From Manihot esculenta (taxonomy: Eukaryota > Streptophyta > Magnoliopsida > Malpighiales > Euphorbiaceae), in the NCBI RefSeq assembly GCF_001659605.2, contig NC_035171.2:25957825-26021824 (forward strand): a DNA stretch of 64,000 nt, given 5' to 3'. The notes beneath the pieces are model-generated. The model saw only the letters and a list, made by a program, of their open reading frames with translations, did no database searches and was not told the origin of the DNA. The position numbers and the translations under genes are program-made. Each line of letters begins with the position of its first letter. Positions within the stretch are counted from its first letter, which is position 1. Shown here piece after piece: positions 20,901 through 31,448 of the stretch.

Positions 20901-22557
20901 AGTAAAGCCGTAGGTTCTGTCTCCGTCAGCCCCTTAAGTGTCACAATATTGCCATTTCTCTGGAATGAAATCTGAGTAGTTTCAAAGTCAGAGAATAGGG
21001 TTAAAGCTCTTCATTCAATCCACCCCGAGAATTATATCATAGCCTTTAAAATCTAATACTCTAAGGTCAAATTGGAATGCAGAATACTGAATTTTCCATT
21101 CAAAGCCAGTACAAATCCCTGAGCTATGGATTTTTCTCCCATATGCCACTGTTATAGATGTAGTTGTTCCCTTTAACAAGGGCAATTTCAGTTCCTCAGC
21201 TACCCTTCGATCCTAGAAACGTATCAATGAGAGTGACTAATTGTCTATTTTTGTACTTTCCCAACACCTTAATAGTATCAACTCCTTGAGTCCCTTGTAG
21301 AGCATTAACAGACAGAGTGACTTCTTCTATATTATCCTCCAGCTGCACTGAGGCTCCTTCCTGTTTCATTTCTCCCACCATTTCCTTCGCTGCTTCATCC
21401 ATTTGGACCACCATGGCTGTCTTGTTTCTACATACATGCCTAGGGAAGTACCTCTCCCCACACCTATAGCAAGGTTTCTGAATTTTCTTGTCTGATTGTG
21501 AGGTTTGAGTGGGCTACTGGATAAGGTCTTGGTTAACCAAACCAATACTGGTGGATCATTGTGTTTTTATAGGTTTGTTGGGATATATGGAGTTAGACTT
21601 CCATGATTGAGAAGTGTCCGGATTTGGAGGTTTGGGGGTATAATTGAAGCTTTGGTTAGGCAAGGAACTTTGATTGAAAAGAATGAAATTTTGATTATAG
21701 GTACTGTTTCTGTGAGGTGGTACATTGGTTTGAAAGCTTTTAGTGAAGGGCTTAGTTTTTTTTACTGCCCTCCACCAGCTATTTTTGAAGCTTAGCATGC
21801 TCACATGCTTGTAACAATGAATTAGGCTTTAACATCCTCATCATTGGCCTGATCTCATCCTTGAGTCCCTTAAATAAACATAAACAGAAATTAAGGTTCT
21901 TCAAGATCCAGCATCAATGTTTCCATTCTCACTCTTAGTTTCTCAAATTTGTCTTGGTACATCCCTTCTATCAACGCTACCCTCCTATCTAACCTTTATG
22001 AACCCCTCTATCACGTCTCCCAGCTCAAGTTCCTCAAATCTCGGATTTTTTTTATTTTCAAATTCCTCCCACACATTAGCTCTATCGTTCTTCTTCCAAT
22101 TATGATACCAAGCAGCTGCCCTATCTATCAAGAAAAGGCTAGCAATCCCCACTCTTTGGTCTTCGGGCACCTTGTAAACCTCGAAATATTTGACGCCATT
22201 TCTAATCTATGCTCTAGGCTTGATTCCTTCAAAAGTAATCAACTTAATTTTAGAAAGATGATTACCTTTAGATTCAGTGTTGGGTATCACTGCTACAGGT
22301 CCTGGATGAGATCTTTCTGAGTTTCCACCATCTGACCCGTAGGAATAGGTAAGATTCCTCGGCTTTTACTACTAGCCCCGTCTCCTTCGACCTCTTTCCC
22401 TTTACTCCTTATCAACTGGATTAGTAAGGCCTTCAATTCATCCGGAACAAAGGTCTTGATATCAGTTATGTTTGCGACTATGTCTTCTCGAATACACAAC
22501 CTCATTTCTTCATTTCTTTTATTTCATTAGAATTCTTGCGGAAACCTTGCTCCAGAT
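17941..22557 (-). pseudogene. Decayed gag-pol of the old chromovirus-type element
   Basis: On the minus strand, in order: a gag piece with AAWYHNWKKNDRANVWEEF near 22100-22040; a zinc knuckle reading CYRCGERYFPRHVC at about 21482-21427; the protease/RT junction near 20800-20640; the RT polymerase motif near 20180-20160, readable as FFDNIL only after a one-base slip in a T run, with the second catalytic Asp replaced by Asn; RNase H with MDASNKVMEAMLQQNG and KTDHENIKFLL (19780-19550); integrase with TMDFIEQLL and SDRDKLFTSLFW (19143-18802); and the linker motif AKYFGPFKVL near 18210. It contains many stops and frameshifts. No protein can be produced. Confidence 0.8.
18411..18528 (-). repeat. 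60-bp tandem duplication within the pol relic
   Basis: CTATCTTTGTTTAAAGAAAT starts units at 18411 and 18471, and both units contain ATTGAAATACCCTTAGAAGG. A second small duplication of about 49 bp follows at 18590-18638 and 18667-18715 (ACCATTCT..AAGAGAAAGC). Both look like local replication slippage after inactivation. Confidence 0.75.
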
Positions 22558-22565
22558 CTCGTACT

Positions 22566-24405
22566 TAGAGGTGTAATGGAATTGAGACTAGTTGAGTTTT
22601 GTAAAATTTAGATTGGTTTGTTTAAAAATTTTATAAATTTAAATCCACTCGAAATCTAATATTTAGCTTTATCTCCTCTCAAAAATTAAATATTATATTC
22701 GAGTTTAATTTAAATTCGATTTGTGAAAAACTCATTTAAACTAATAATGAATCTAATTCAAATTCAAACTCAAAAACTCGTTTAAACTAATAACAAGTTT
22801 AATTCAAGTTCAACTTCATAAACTCGTTTAAATTAATAACGAGTCTAATTTAAGTTAAAACTCGATAACAAAACTTAATTAATTTAAATTTTTAAATATT
22901 AAAATTTTAAATTAAAATACAAAAAAAAATTTTAATAAAATTAAATATAATTTAATTAAAATATATTATAATCAAATTCTTAATTTAAAATACAATATAA
23001 TAGAAAGTGAAATTTATATTTATAGAGAAGTTTCACCTCTCTATTTCTATAAATTTTCGATGTGAGATTAAAGATATTATTTTAATAATCTTCAATACCT
23101 CATAAATAAAATACCTCATAAATAAAATAATGCATAGTTATTTTACAAAAGTCGGTTTGTGGTCGATGATTAATGAAACGTGATTAATTAAATTTTTTTT
23201 ATTATTTAAATTTTAATATTTTAATATTTTATTTTTTTATTATTTAGGTTTTAATATTTAAATATTTATTTATTTATTTATAACATTAAATAATATTTAT
23301 TATTCAAATACTAATTATAAACTTTTTAATTAATTATATAAAATATATTTAATATAAGATTAATGATATAATACTAAATTTAATAATTATTTATTTAAAT
23401 CTATTTCAAAAAAAAAATTATTTATTTAAATATTTATATTACATGAAAAATGAATTGAAATATATATAATAAATATATAAATTTATATATAAATCATCTG
23501 TAAAGAGAGAATGCGTTTTTTTTTAAAAAATTATATAGTTTTAATTAAATCTACATAATTTTATTATTTATATCAATAAATATTTTTATATAAAATTTAT
23601 TAATATATTATCATTAATTATTCCGATGTTATCATTTCATTATTCGTATATCATTATTTATTTTTATTTAAATATATAATTTATATTAAATTATTTTATA
23701 TTGTATAACAAATACTATACATATAATATAAATATAAAATATTACATAAAATATATATATTATATATATAAGTATAATTAATTTAAATTATATAATCATA
23801 AATATAAATTATATTCAAATTTTATTAATAGAATCATATTGATTTATATTTAAATTATATAAAAATTTTAATTTATAAAATTAAGTGAATAGTATTAAGT
23901 AAGAAAATAATCATATAAATATATATATAAACATATGAAAATAATAATAATAACAATAATTTATTAAGAAATTTAATAATTTAAAAAAAGTGTCTACTTA
24001 AAAAGACATATAGTAAAAAACAGATATACTTAAAAAGTCATATAGTGAAAAATAAATATATAAATTAATAATATAGTTATATAATTAAGGGATAGAAATA
24101 TAAAAATTAACAATATATGTGGTAAATAAACTAAGTGGCTGGGGTGTAATCGAATCGAGCCGAGTTTATTAACAAACCTACTCGACGAGCATCGTAACGA
24201 GTCTGTTCACGAGTATTTTAACAAGTCAGATCACAAATCTTAACGAGCCGAATATTATTGAGTTCAAGTTTGACTCGTTTAATAAACAAGGCTAAAAAAT
24301 TAAGCTTGAACTCAGCTAATTTAGAAATCGAATCAAACCCGATCGAACTTTTATTGAGTTGAGTCTCGAATAGCTCACGAATAGTTTGGTTCGTTTATAG
24401 GTCTA
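22566..24405. mobile_element. hAT-like DNA transposon (non-autonomous) inside gag
   Basis: The segment is flanked by the perfect 8-bp direct repeat CTCGTACT (22558-22565 and 24406-24413). Its ends are imperfect inverted repeats beginning TAGAGGTGTAATGGAA on the left and TAGACCTATAAACGAA reading in from the right. An 8-bp duplication with TAG-type termini is the hAT signature. Near the left end about three 46-bp subterminal repeats (ACTCGTTTAAACTAATAA, 22728-22865) are seen, and CTCG-rich blocks lie near the right end (24140-24400). The interior is AT-rich with no transposase. Removing it rejoins the gag frame of the surrounding retrotransposon. Confidence 0.8.
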
Positions 24406-24413
24406 CTCGTACT

Positions 24414-24471
24414 TGCTCCTCAACCTCTACTAGTTTCACAGCATCGGCACTCACCACCTGTGATCTCGTCA
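24414..24471 (-). pseudogene. N-terminal gag piece of the old chromovirus-type element
   Basis: Reading minus from an ATG at 24471 gives MTRSQVVSADAVKLVEVEEQ. It continues, once the hAT insertion is set aside, into RDLEQGFRKN beginning at about 22557. This places the gag start about 45 bp after the primer site. Confidence 0.65.
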
Positions 24472-24529
24472 TCCTGAGATCCTACGAAAGAATCCTTCCA
24501 TTGGAGTTTGTCCTTACTCTGATACTAAT

Positions 24530-24751
24530 TGTTAGGTATTAATCTAACATATCTGATAGTTACAGAAATTTAGTAGAAAGGGAAGGGCGTTTGAGAGAAG
24601 AAAAGAGAGAGAATAAAAAGAATTAAAGAGAGCGAGAAATTTTGGCTTTGTTGATTATAAATGCCCTGAATAAGCCTTATTCATATGTTTATATACAAAT
24701 GCCAACTCAGCTTATTACTTATTCCTATATCTAGTCCTCTTATATTGATCA
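24530..24751 (-). repeat. 5' LTR of the old chromovirus-type element
   Basis: It starts TGTTAGGTATTAATC directly beside the primer-binding relic and lacks the 89-bp duplication of its partner. The end at TTGATCA (24745-24751) is chosen by alignment with the left LTR and is approximate. Confidence 0.55.
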
Positions 24752-24999
24752 CTGGATATTTTCTTCAATATTCATACAACAATAACTCGATAATAACCAA
24801 GACATTTTATCTTAATGCAAGTAACCTCTGACGAAAAAGAATATATTAAATTCCTCGCTAGTCTGGCAAATATAAGATAAGTTGAATACTACATTTGATG
24901 TTTGAATAGTTTTTGGCTAAAGCATAAGATCAGTTCATTAAAAGTAGTACCTGAAAAAGATGAAGGGCTTTTATTGGACAATTTTGACAGCAAACTTTA
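24752..24999. other. Intergenic spacer, no gene seen
   Basis: This is a short AT-rich stretch between two retrotransposon remnants. Confidence 0.5.
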
Positions 25000-25710
25000 A
25001 ATGCGACACGATAAACATTGCAGTTATCATTAAAAAGCTAGATAGACAAAACGCCGAGCGGAAAGAGACTAACCTTGAGAGGCCATGTGTCTCAAACCTC
25101 GATGAGAGATATACTCTTTAAATATGAAGAATCGAAAACTAGCGGGAGAATCTCTGATATTATTTAGTATCCACCTAAGGTAAGCCATAAGCTGTCGTTA
25201 CGAGATAGGGACACGTGGCAGGAACTAGACACGTAGAAAAGGCGGTCTATCCCTAGGAAGGAAGGACCCAAACACCTTAACACTCAGAACCATCACCAGA
25301 AGACTCGCCCTTTCTTCAACAAGGCAAGTCTCGATACGAGGTTACCGTTGTCAGATATAGCCTAGATTATCTCCATTACGCCTATAATCGTAGAATTCCC
25401 TATTAGTCGGTAATACTCTGTATCAAACAGACAGCCACATTATCGCCGAACTATTAGAAGAATAGCATATTCATCTCTATCTTTTTTAGTATAAAAGGAT
25501 AAGAATCGCAGAAACAAAGGTACGCTTTTCTAAGATACTAAAGCTCTCAGTAGTCTATTATATTCTCTGTACTCGATACTGACTTGAATATCGGAGTGAC
25601 TACCGTGGACATCCATTACCATCACCTTACATTTCCTCTCTTGCAGGTTCTAACGAATCACAGCTCATTCTCATTCTGATCACGTCATCAATCTAGTGTT
25701 AGCAACATCA
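25000..25710 (+). mobile_element. Tat-like remnant: internal 3' end plus 3' LTR
   Basis: The LTR runs 25155-25710, from TGATATTATTTAGTATCC to TTAGCAACATCA, preceded by the tract AAAACTAGCGGGAGAATC. TATA element TTTAGTATAAAAGG is near 25486. Upstream sequence matches the 14540-14685 remnant. The bases after the LTR (ATAATATTTT) are identical to those after the 3' LTR at 7602. No coding domain is present. Confidence 0.7.
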
Positions 25711-26503
25711 ATAATATTTTAGATTCACCACCAACATAATCATATCATTTGTCTGTATTAATAATCTCAATTAACAAACCCATATCATGGGTCTGTATTA
25801 ATAATCTCAATTAACAAAACCATATATTGAGGAATGATCATTTTATAAAGTTATACATATTATACAAATTAATTATGTAAGTAAAAGAATATAAACTATA
25901 ATTACAATAATAAATAATATTACATAATTAATAACTACAAATTTATTTGCATAAACAAATTAATTTACATACTCATTTCATAATAAATTTGCAAACAGTC
26001 CATATGAAAAGTTATTAAAAAAAATAGATATTACCCTACAATATATTTAAATTTCATTTGTAATTTATGAGAATTTTTGCGTATTAACAATAAATACTAT
26101 AAAATATATTCAATTCATTAAGTATATATACACAAAATTTATGTTAAATTACAATGTTTAAATTATAATAAATGCCAATTTATTTTAGGTACTAAATATA
26201 ATATATGTAGTAAATAAAATATTTCAATAATAATTTACTAAATTTTTAAAATTAAATTATTTAAACAATGTCATAAATTATGTCCAGTAAAATTATTACT
26301 AAATCAAATATGGCAATTTATTATATGTACTAAATATATATACAACAATAAATTGTTAAAATATATTAACAATAATTTACTAAATTTTTTAAATTAAATT
26401 ATTCACAAAATTTCATAAATTATGTCTAATAAAATTATGACCAAATAAAATATGATAATTTATTATATGACTAAATATATTCTAAATTTATATTTAACTA
26501 TAT
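25711..26503. repeat. AT-rich tandem repeats, units about 138-141 bp
   Basis: A 40-bp duplication (CTGTATTAATAATCTCAATT near 25757 and 25793) is followed by AT-rich units that begin TACTAAATATA at about 26190, 26328 and 26469. Each contains AACAATAATTTACTAAATTT and CATAAATTATGTC. The third unit is interrupted at 26503 by the Gypsy element and resumes after 31448. Confidence 0.65.
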
Positions 26504-26802
26504 TGGTACAAACTGCTTTTTACTTTTGGAACCTATACTGATAATGAAGAAAAGATTAAAAGAAGAAATGGTTTAATTGAGGAAACCAGGCCTCTACGTC
26601 CAAGTAACGTATTGATAATTGTTTTTTTTCTCCCCCGGTATGTTTATTTCATTCACTTTAAATAGCCAACAAGCTAACAACTTCAAGCTAAATACAAGGA
26701 AGCAAACTACTATTCTGCAGCAACTAACAAATAAAATACAAATAAAATCAAGACTTATTCAAAGCAAGAATTATTCAAAAGCTAAATTAAAGACATGTGA
26801 CA
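26504..26802 (-). repeat. 3' LTR of the young chromovirus
   Basis: 299 bp, TG..CA ends, near-identical to 31148-31448. Confidence 0.93.
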
Positions 26803-26815
26803 TTCCTTCCCTCTT
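26803..26815 (-). promoter_or_regulatory. Polypurine tract of the young chromovirus
   Basis: The minus strand reads AAGAGGGAAGGAA directly before the 3' LTR, the expected plus-strand primer position. Confidence 0.8.
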
Positions 26816-29800
26816 AAACAATTCGCTTGTCCTCAAGCAGGACATCTGGAAAGCTGGATTTAATTCTAGCTAACTCTTTCCACGTGGTCTCAGAGGGGGG
26901 CAACCCTTGCCAGTGAACCAACACCTCCAACTTCTTGCGTCGAACTCTGCTGTCCAGAATTGCTACAGGATGCAGAATTAATTCCCCAAGCTCATGAAAA
27001 AAAGGTAACTGTGGAAGCACAACGCTTTTGGTCCCAATCTGTTTCTTAAGAAGAGATACATGGAATACAAGATGTATCTTAGCATTTTGCGGCAATCCAA
27101 TTTATAAGCTACCTTTCCTATTTTCTGCAGCACCCTAAAAGGGCCAAAAAACCTTGCTGCTAATTTAAAATTCTTCCGCAAAGCCAGAGATTGCTGTCTA
27201 TAGGGATGCAACTTAAGAAAAACCATATCACCAACTTCAAATTCACACTCTTGATGTTTCGAATCATACACCCGCTTCATGCGATTCTGAGCCAATTGAA
27301 TTTTTTCCTTAAGCTCCTTAATCATGATGTTACGATCAACCAATTCCCCCTCAACTGCCTGGACTTTGGCTGTACCAGAAACATAAGTAAGAAGTGCAGG
27401 AGGTGATCTCCCATAAACTACCTCAAAAGGAGACTTCCCTATTGCAGAATTAACACTTGTATTGTAACAATATTCAGCCCATGACAGCCACTTTGTCCAT
27501 AACTTCGGTTGGGAACTTATGAAACATCTGAGATACATCTCTAAAGTACGGTTTACCACCTCCGTCTGCCCGTCAGTTTGGGGGTGATAAGCTGAACTAA
27601 AATTGAACCGGGTGCCATTCAAGTCAAACAATTCTCTCCAAAATAAACTTGTAAAAGCAGGGTCCCGATCACAAACTATGGTCAGTGGCATTCCATGTAA
27701 CTTGAAAATATTATCAAAAAATATTCTAGCAACCGTTACAGCAGTATAAGGATGGGAAATAGGAATGAAGTGAGCATACTTTGAGAGCCTATCCACCACC
27801 ACAAATATCACAGACTTACTCTGGGAGTTTGGGAGTCCATCAATAAAGTCCATGGAAATGTCTTCCCAAATTTTGTTGGGAATGGGAAGAGGTTGAAGAA
27901 GTCCAGCCGGAGAAGTGTGCTCCATCTTATGCCTCTGACAAACATCATATTCCCTAATAAAGTCCCTCACTCTTTTCTTGAGATTAGGACAGTAAAAGGT
28001 TGATCGTATCCAATGAAGAGTTTTAAAAAATCCCTCATGAGTGCTGTTATGAAACTGCTCTATTATATCTTTCAACAGAGCTGAATTCCTGGATAAAAAT
28101 ATTCTACCTTTGAAAAATAGAATTCCATCTCTATACTCCCATGGACCAAGCGCTTCCCCATCATGTATCTGCTGAATTTTTTTCTGCAAATCAGGATCAG
28201 CCATGATCTCTTCTTTGATCGGATCAATCCAATTCGGGATTGGACAAGAGATTGCCAACACGTGTCCCCCCACCTGTTCGTCATCTTCACGTCTGGATAA
28301 AGCATCGGCCACAATGTTTTCTTTGCCACCCTTGTACTCAATGGTAAAACTGTAGCCCATTAATTTAAATAGCCATTTCTGCTGGGCTGATGTTGTAATT
28401 CGTTGACTCCATAGATGCTTTAAGCTCTGGTGGTTTGTCCGCACAATGAAAGTCTGACCAAGAAGATATGGCCTCCATTTTTGAACAGCAAGTACCAATG
28501 CTAGCATCTCCTTCTCATAAGTGGATAAGAGAAGATGGTTGCCCTGTAGAGCATGACTGAAAAAGGCAATTGGCCGCTCCTGTAGTAGCACAGCTCCTAC
28601 CCCCGTCCCCGAGGCATCACACTCCACAATAAATTTTTTAGAGAAATTCGGCAAAGCTAACACTAGGGCACAAGTCATAGCTTTTTTCAATTTGACAAAT
28701 GCTTCTTCTGCCATTGGGATCAATTCGAAACCATCTTTCTTTAACATCCTGGTTAGAGGGCTGGCTATCTTCCCGAAATGTTGTATAAATTTCCTGTAAT
28801 AACCACAAAGGCCCAAAAATCCCCGCAAGGCTTTTGGAGAAGTGGGTTTCGGCCAATCTTGAATGGATTCAATCTTCTCTGGATCTACAGTAACTCCACC
28901 ATTAGAAATCACATGACCAAGGTACTTAACTTCCCTTTGGCCGAATTGACACTTTTTCAATTCTTACAAACAATTGATGAATTTGCAAGATTGAAAATAC
29001 AACCTCCAAATGTTTAATATGATCATCCCAAGTTTTACTGTAGATAAGTGTATCGTAAAAAAAAACAAGAATAAATTTCCGTAGGAAATCTTTGAATACC
29101 TCATTCATTAGAGATTGAAAAGTTGAGGGAGTATTAGTAAGACCGAACGATATCACTAGAAACTCGTAGTGGCCATGATGAGTTCGGAAAGCCGTTTTTT
29201 CAATGTCATCTGAATATACCGAACCTGGTAGTAGCTCGATCGGAGGTCTAGCTTAGTAAAATATTGAGCACCATCCAGCTCATCAAACAATTCTTCAATA
29301 ACAGGGATGGAGAATTTATCTTTCACTGTGTTTTTGTTTAATTCCTGGTAATCGATACACAATCGTCAAGATCCATCGGACTTCTTTACTAGCAAAACAG
29401 GAGCAGAATATGGACTTTGGCTTGGTCGAATTATTCCTGCAGTCAGCATCTCAGACACAATTTTCTCAATTTCAGTCTTCTGGCAGTGTGGGTAGCGGTA
29501 AGGACGAACAGAAATAGGTTTGGAATTTTTTAAAGGAATCTTATGGTCATGGAGCCGTTGAGGGGGTAGCCCCACTGGTTCATTCGCAACGACTCTGAAT
29601 TTATCCAAGAGAGCCTGAATTTGTGGGTGCAGCTTAGGAATCTCTGGAGAATCCGATTGGTCTCCAATTATCTGTAGTAGGAACCCTTTTTTCGCAAACT
29701 GGATCAGATGCTCCATCCGGTAGGCTGAGATAAGCTGATGATCTGGAACTATTGATCCCTGCAAAATCACTTGCTTCCCATCCAAATTAAACGTCATGAG

Positions 29801-31018
29801 AAGATCTGAAAAATCCCAAATTATTGGCCCCAATGTTCGCAGCCACTGTGTTCCAAGAACCACATCATAACCTTCCAAAGGTAAAATGTATAAATCTACA
29901 ATAATTGGAACTCCCTGAACCAGAATTTCAGTTTGTGCACATTTACCTGAACTCATTAGTTCCTCCCTAAAAGCAACAAGCACTTTAATTTTTTTGCTTA
30001 TAGTTGGTTCTATGCCCGCTTTCCGTGCAAATCTCTCACTCACAAAGTTGTGGGTGCTGCCAGAATCCACTAGAATAGTGCCAAACTGATTTGCCAATTT
30101 CCCTCTAAGCCTCATCATGTCTGGTCCTTCAAATCCCGAGATTGCATGTAAGGAAATTGCAGGTACCTCTGTTTGATCTTGCTCTTCTATCTCCATCTCC
30201 ATATCATCATCACTCTCTTCTAAAACTGCTTGAATTGAAAAGAGTTTTTTACATCGGTGCCCAGGTCCAAATTTCTCATTGCACTTGAAGCATAAACCCA
30301 ATTTTTTTCTTTCATTGAGTTCATCCCAAGTCAGACGTTTTACAGGATTTGCTGCTGGTTGACTGATTACAGGTGAGGGACATGATGTTTGAAATGCTGG
30401 ACGGGACGTTGTGGAGGTCCCCTTCACTTGGACTGAATTTCTGGCTTCATACAACCTTGCTAGTGCGATCGCTTCAGATAAGGATTTCGGCCGATTGGCC
30501 TGCACATCTGTTCTAATGGATGAGATCAACCCGCTGACAAAGCAGCCAACTTGTCGTGCTTGTGATAATGGCCCCACCTTCGCCAATAATTTTTCAAACT
30601 GAGTTTGGTACATTTGAACGTTACGACGCTGTTAAAGCTTCGACGATTCCCCAAAGTAATCGATAAGTTGGTTAGGACCATACCGTGCATAAAATCCTTC
30701 TTTAAAATCTGCCCATCTAATTACAGGATTCCTTTGTTTAAGTAACTGGTACCATAATTGTACATCACCCACCAAATGGAATGAGGCAATCTCAACTCGT
30801 TCGTCATCCGGCGTGTGGTGGAATTGAAAGAATTGCTCTGCCCTGCAAACCCAGCTTGTAGGGTCTTCCTTCTCATCAAAACGTGGAAAGTCCAGTTTTA
30901 CCAGTTTAGGAGTGTAAGAAGTACTCCCAGAACGAGTAAGGTTGGTTCTAGACTCAGGGGTGTGTGCCTCAGATTCGACTCCCTTTCCAGTAGAGGACTG
31001 AATGGACAATCGGTCCAT
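26814..31018 (-). pseudogene. gag-pol polyprotein gene, inactivated
   Basis: From ATG 31018 (MDRLSIQSSTGKG): gag core with LWYQLLKQRNPVIRWADF; a TAA stop at 30632-30634; gag continues in the same frame to zinc knuckle CFKCNEKFGPGHRC (about 30300-30250) and protease VDSGSTHNFVS; then RT, cut by TGA at 29366 where Trp is expected in DGS-W-RLCIDY. A frameshift follows near 29215. The RT polymerase box reads FFYDTL instead of FFDDIL. A second frameshift is near 28960. RNase H keeps CDASGTG but has RTNH for RTDH. Integrase keeps the D, D, E residues (MDFIDGLP, CDRDPAFTSLFW, DGQTEVVNRTLE), yet one zinc-finger Cys is Tyr (REYDVCQ). A third frameshift near 27100 precedes the chromodomain (AILDSRV..LEVLVHWQGL), which ends at 26814. 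The stop after the chromodomain almost touches the polypurine tract. Confidence 0.92.
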
Positions 31019-31132
31019 CCGTGAATTGAGCTGAGAGAAAAGCTCTTCAAGGCGCTTAGCGATGCCTTCCTGACTACCTGAAAGAGATTGAACTGATTGT
31101 TCGAGCAGCTCGACTCTTTGATCTATTCCAGA

Positions 31133-31147
31133 GCTCTGATACCACTT
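31133..31147 (-). promoter_or_regulatory. Primer-binding site, tRNA-iMet
   Basis: Reverse complement TGGTATCAGAGCTC begins about three bases from the 5' LTR, a perfect match to the initiator methionine tRNA type used by most plant chromoviruses. The gag frame is open through this site but lacks an ATG before 31018. Confidence 0.9.
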
Positions 31148-31448
31148 TGGTACAAACTGCTTTTTACTTTTGGAACCTATACTGATAATGAAGAAAAGAT
31201 TAAAAGAAGAAATGGTTTAATTGAGGAAATCAGGCCTCTACGTCTAAGTAACGTATTGATAATTGTTTTTTTTTCTCCCCCCGGTATGTTTATTTCATTC
31301 ACTTTAAATAGCCAACAAGCTAACAACTTCAAGCTAAATACAAGGAAGCAAACTACTATTCTGCAGCAACTAACAAATAAAATACAAATAAAATCAAGAC
31401 TTATTCAAAACAAGAATTATTCAAAAGCTAAATTAAAGACACGTGACA
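31148..31448 (-). repeat. 5' LTR of the young chromovirus
   Basis: 301 bp. The target copy TATAT follows at 31449. Confidence 0.93.

Larger units (their letters stand above)
17619..24751 (-). mobile_element. Old chromovirus-type Gypsy element, minus orientation, with nested hAT
   Basis: LTRs begin TGTTAGGT at 17619 (3' LTR) and 24530 (5' LTR). A degenerate tRNA-iMet primer site (reverse complement of CTCTGATACTAAT at 24517-24529) abuts the 5' LTR. Between them, on the minus strand, lie gag with a zinc knuckle, protease/RT, RNase H and integrase, all broken by stops and frameshifts. An 1840-bp hAT-like element splits gag at 22566-24405. Without that insertion the element would be about 5.3 kb. 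LTR divergence and unequal length (the left one carries an 89-bp duplication) show it is older than the element at 26504-31448. I found no target duplication, so the outer ends are approximate. Confidence 0.75.
26504..31448 (-). mobile_element. Young, inactivated chromovirus (Gypsy with chromodomain)
   Basis: LTRs of 299 and 301 bp (26504-26802 and 31148-31448) run from TGGTACAAACTGC to TGACA. They differ by about four transitions and two homopolymer indels, roughly 1.3%. The perfect 5-bp repeat TATAT flanks the element (26499-26503, 31449-31453). In minus orientation the tRNA-iMet primer site TGGTATCAGAGC sits next to the right LTR, and a polypurine tract AAGAGGGAAGGAA next to the left one. 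The interior encodes gag, protease, RT, RNase H, integrase and a C-terminal chromodomain in one gag-pol arrangement, but with at least two nonsense codons and three frameshifts. Short LTRs and the chromodomain suggest the Reina-type group, an inference. Confidence 0.92.

Noticed and set aside
17619..24751. Possibility that the minus-strand pol relics are a plant pararetrovirus
   Set aside because: Paired LTRs, a tRNA-iMet primer relic and an integrase domain show an LTR retrotransposon. No movement-protein or coat features are seen.
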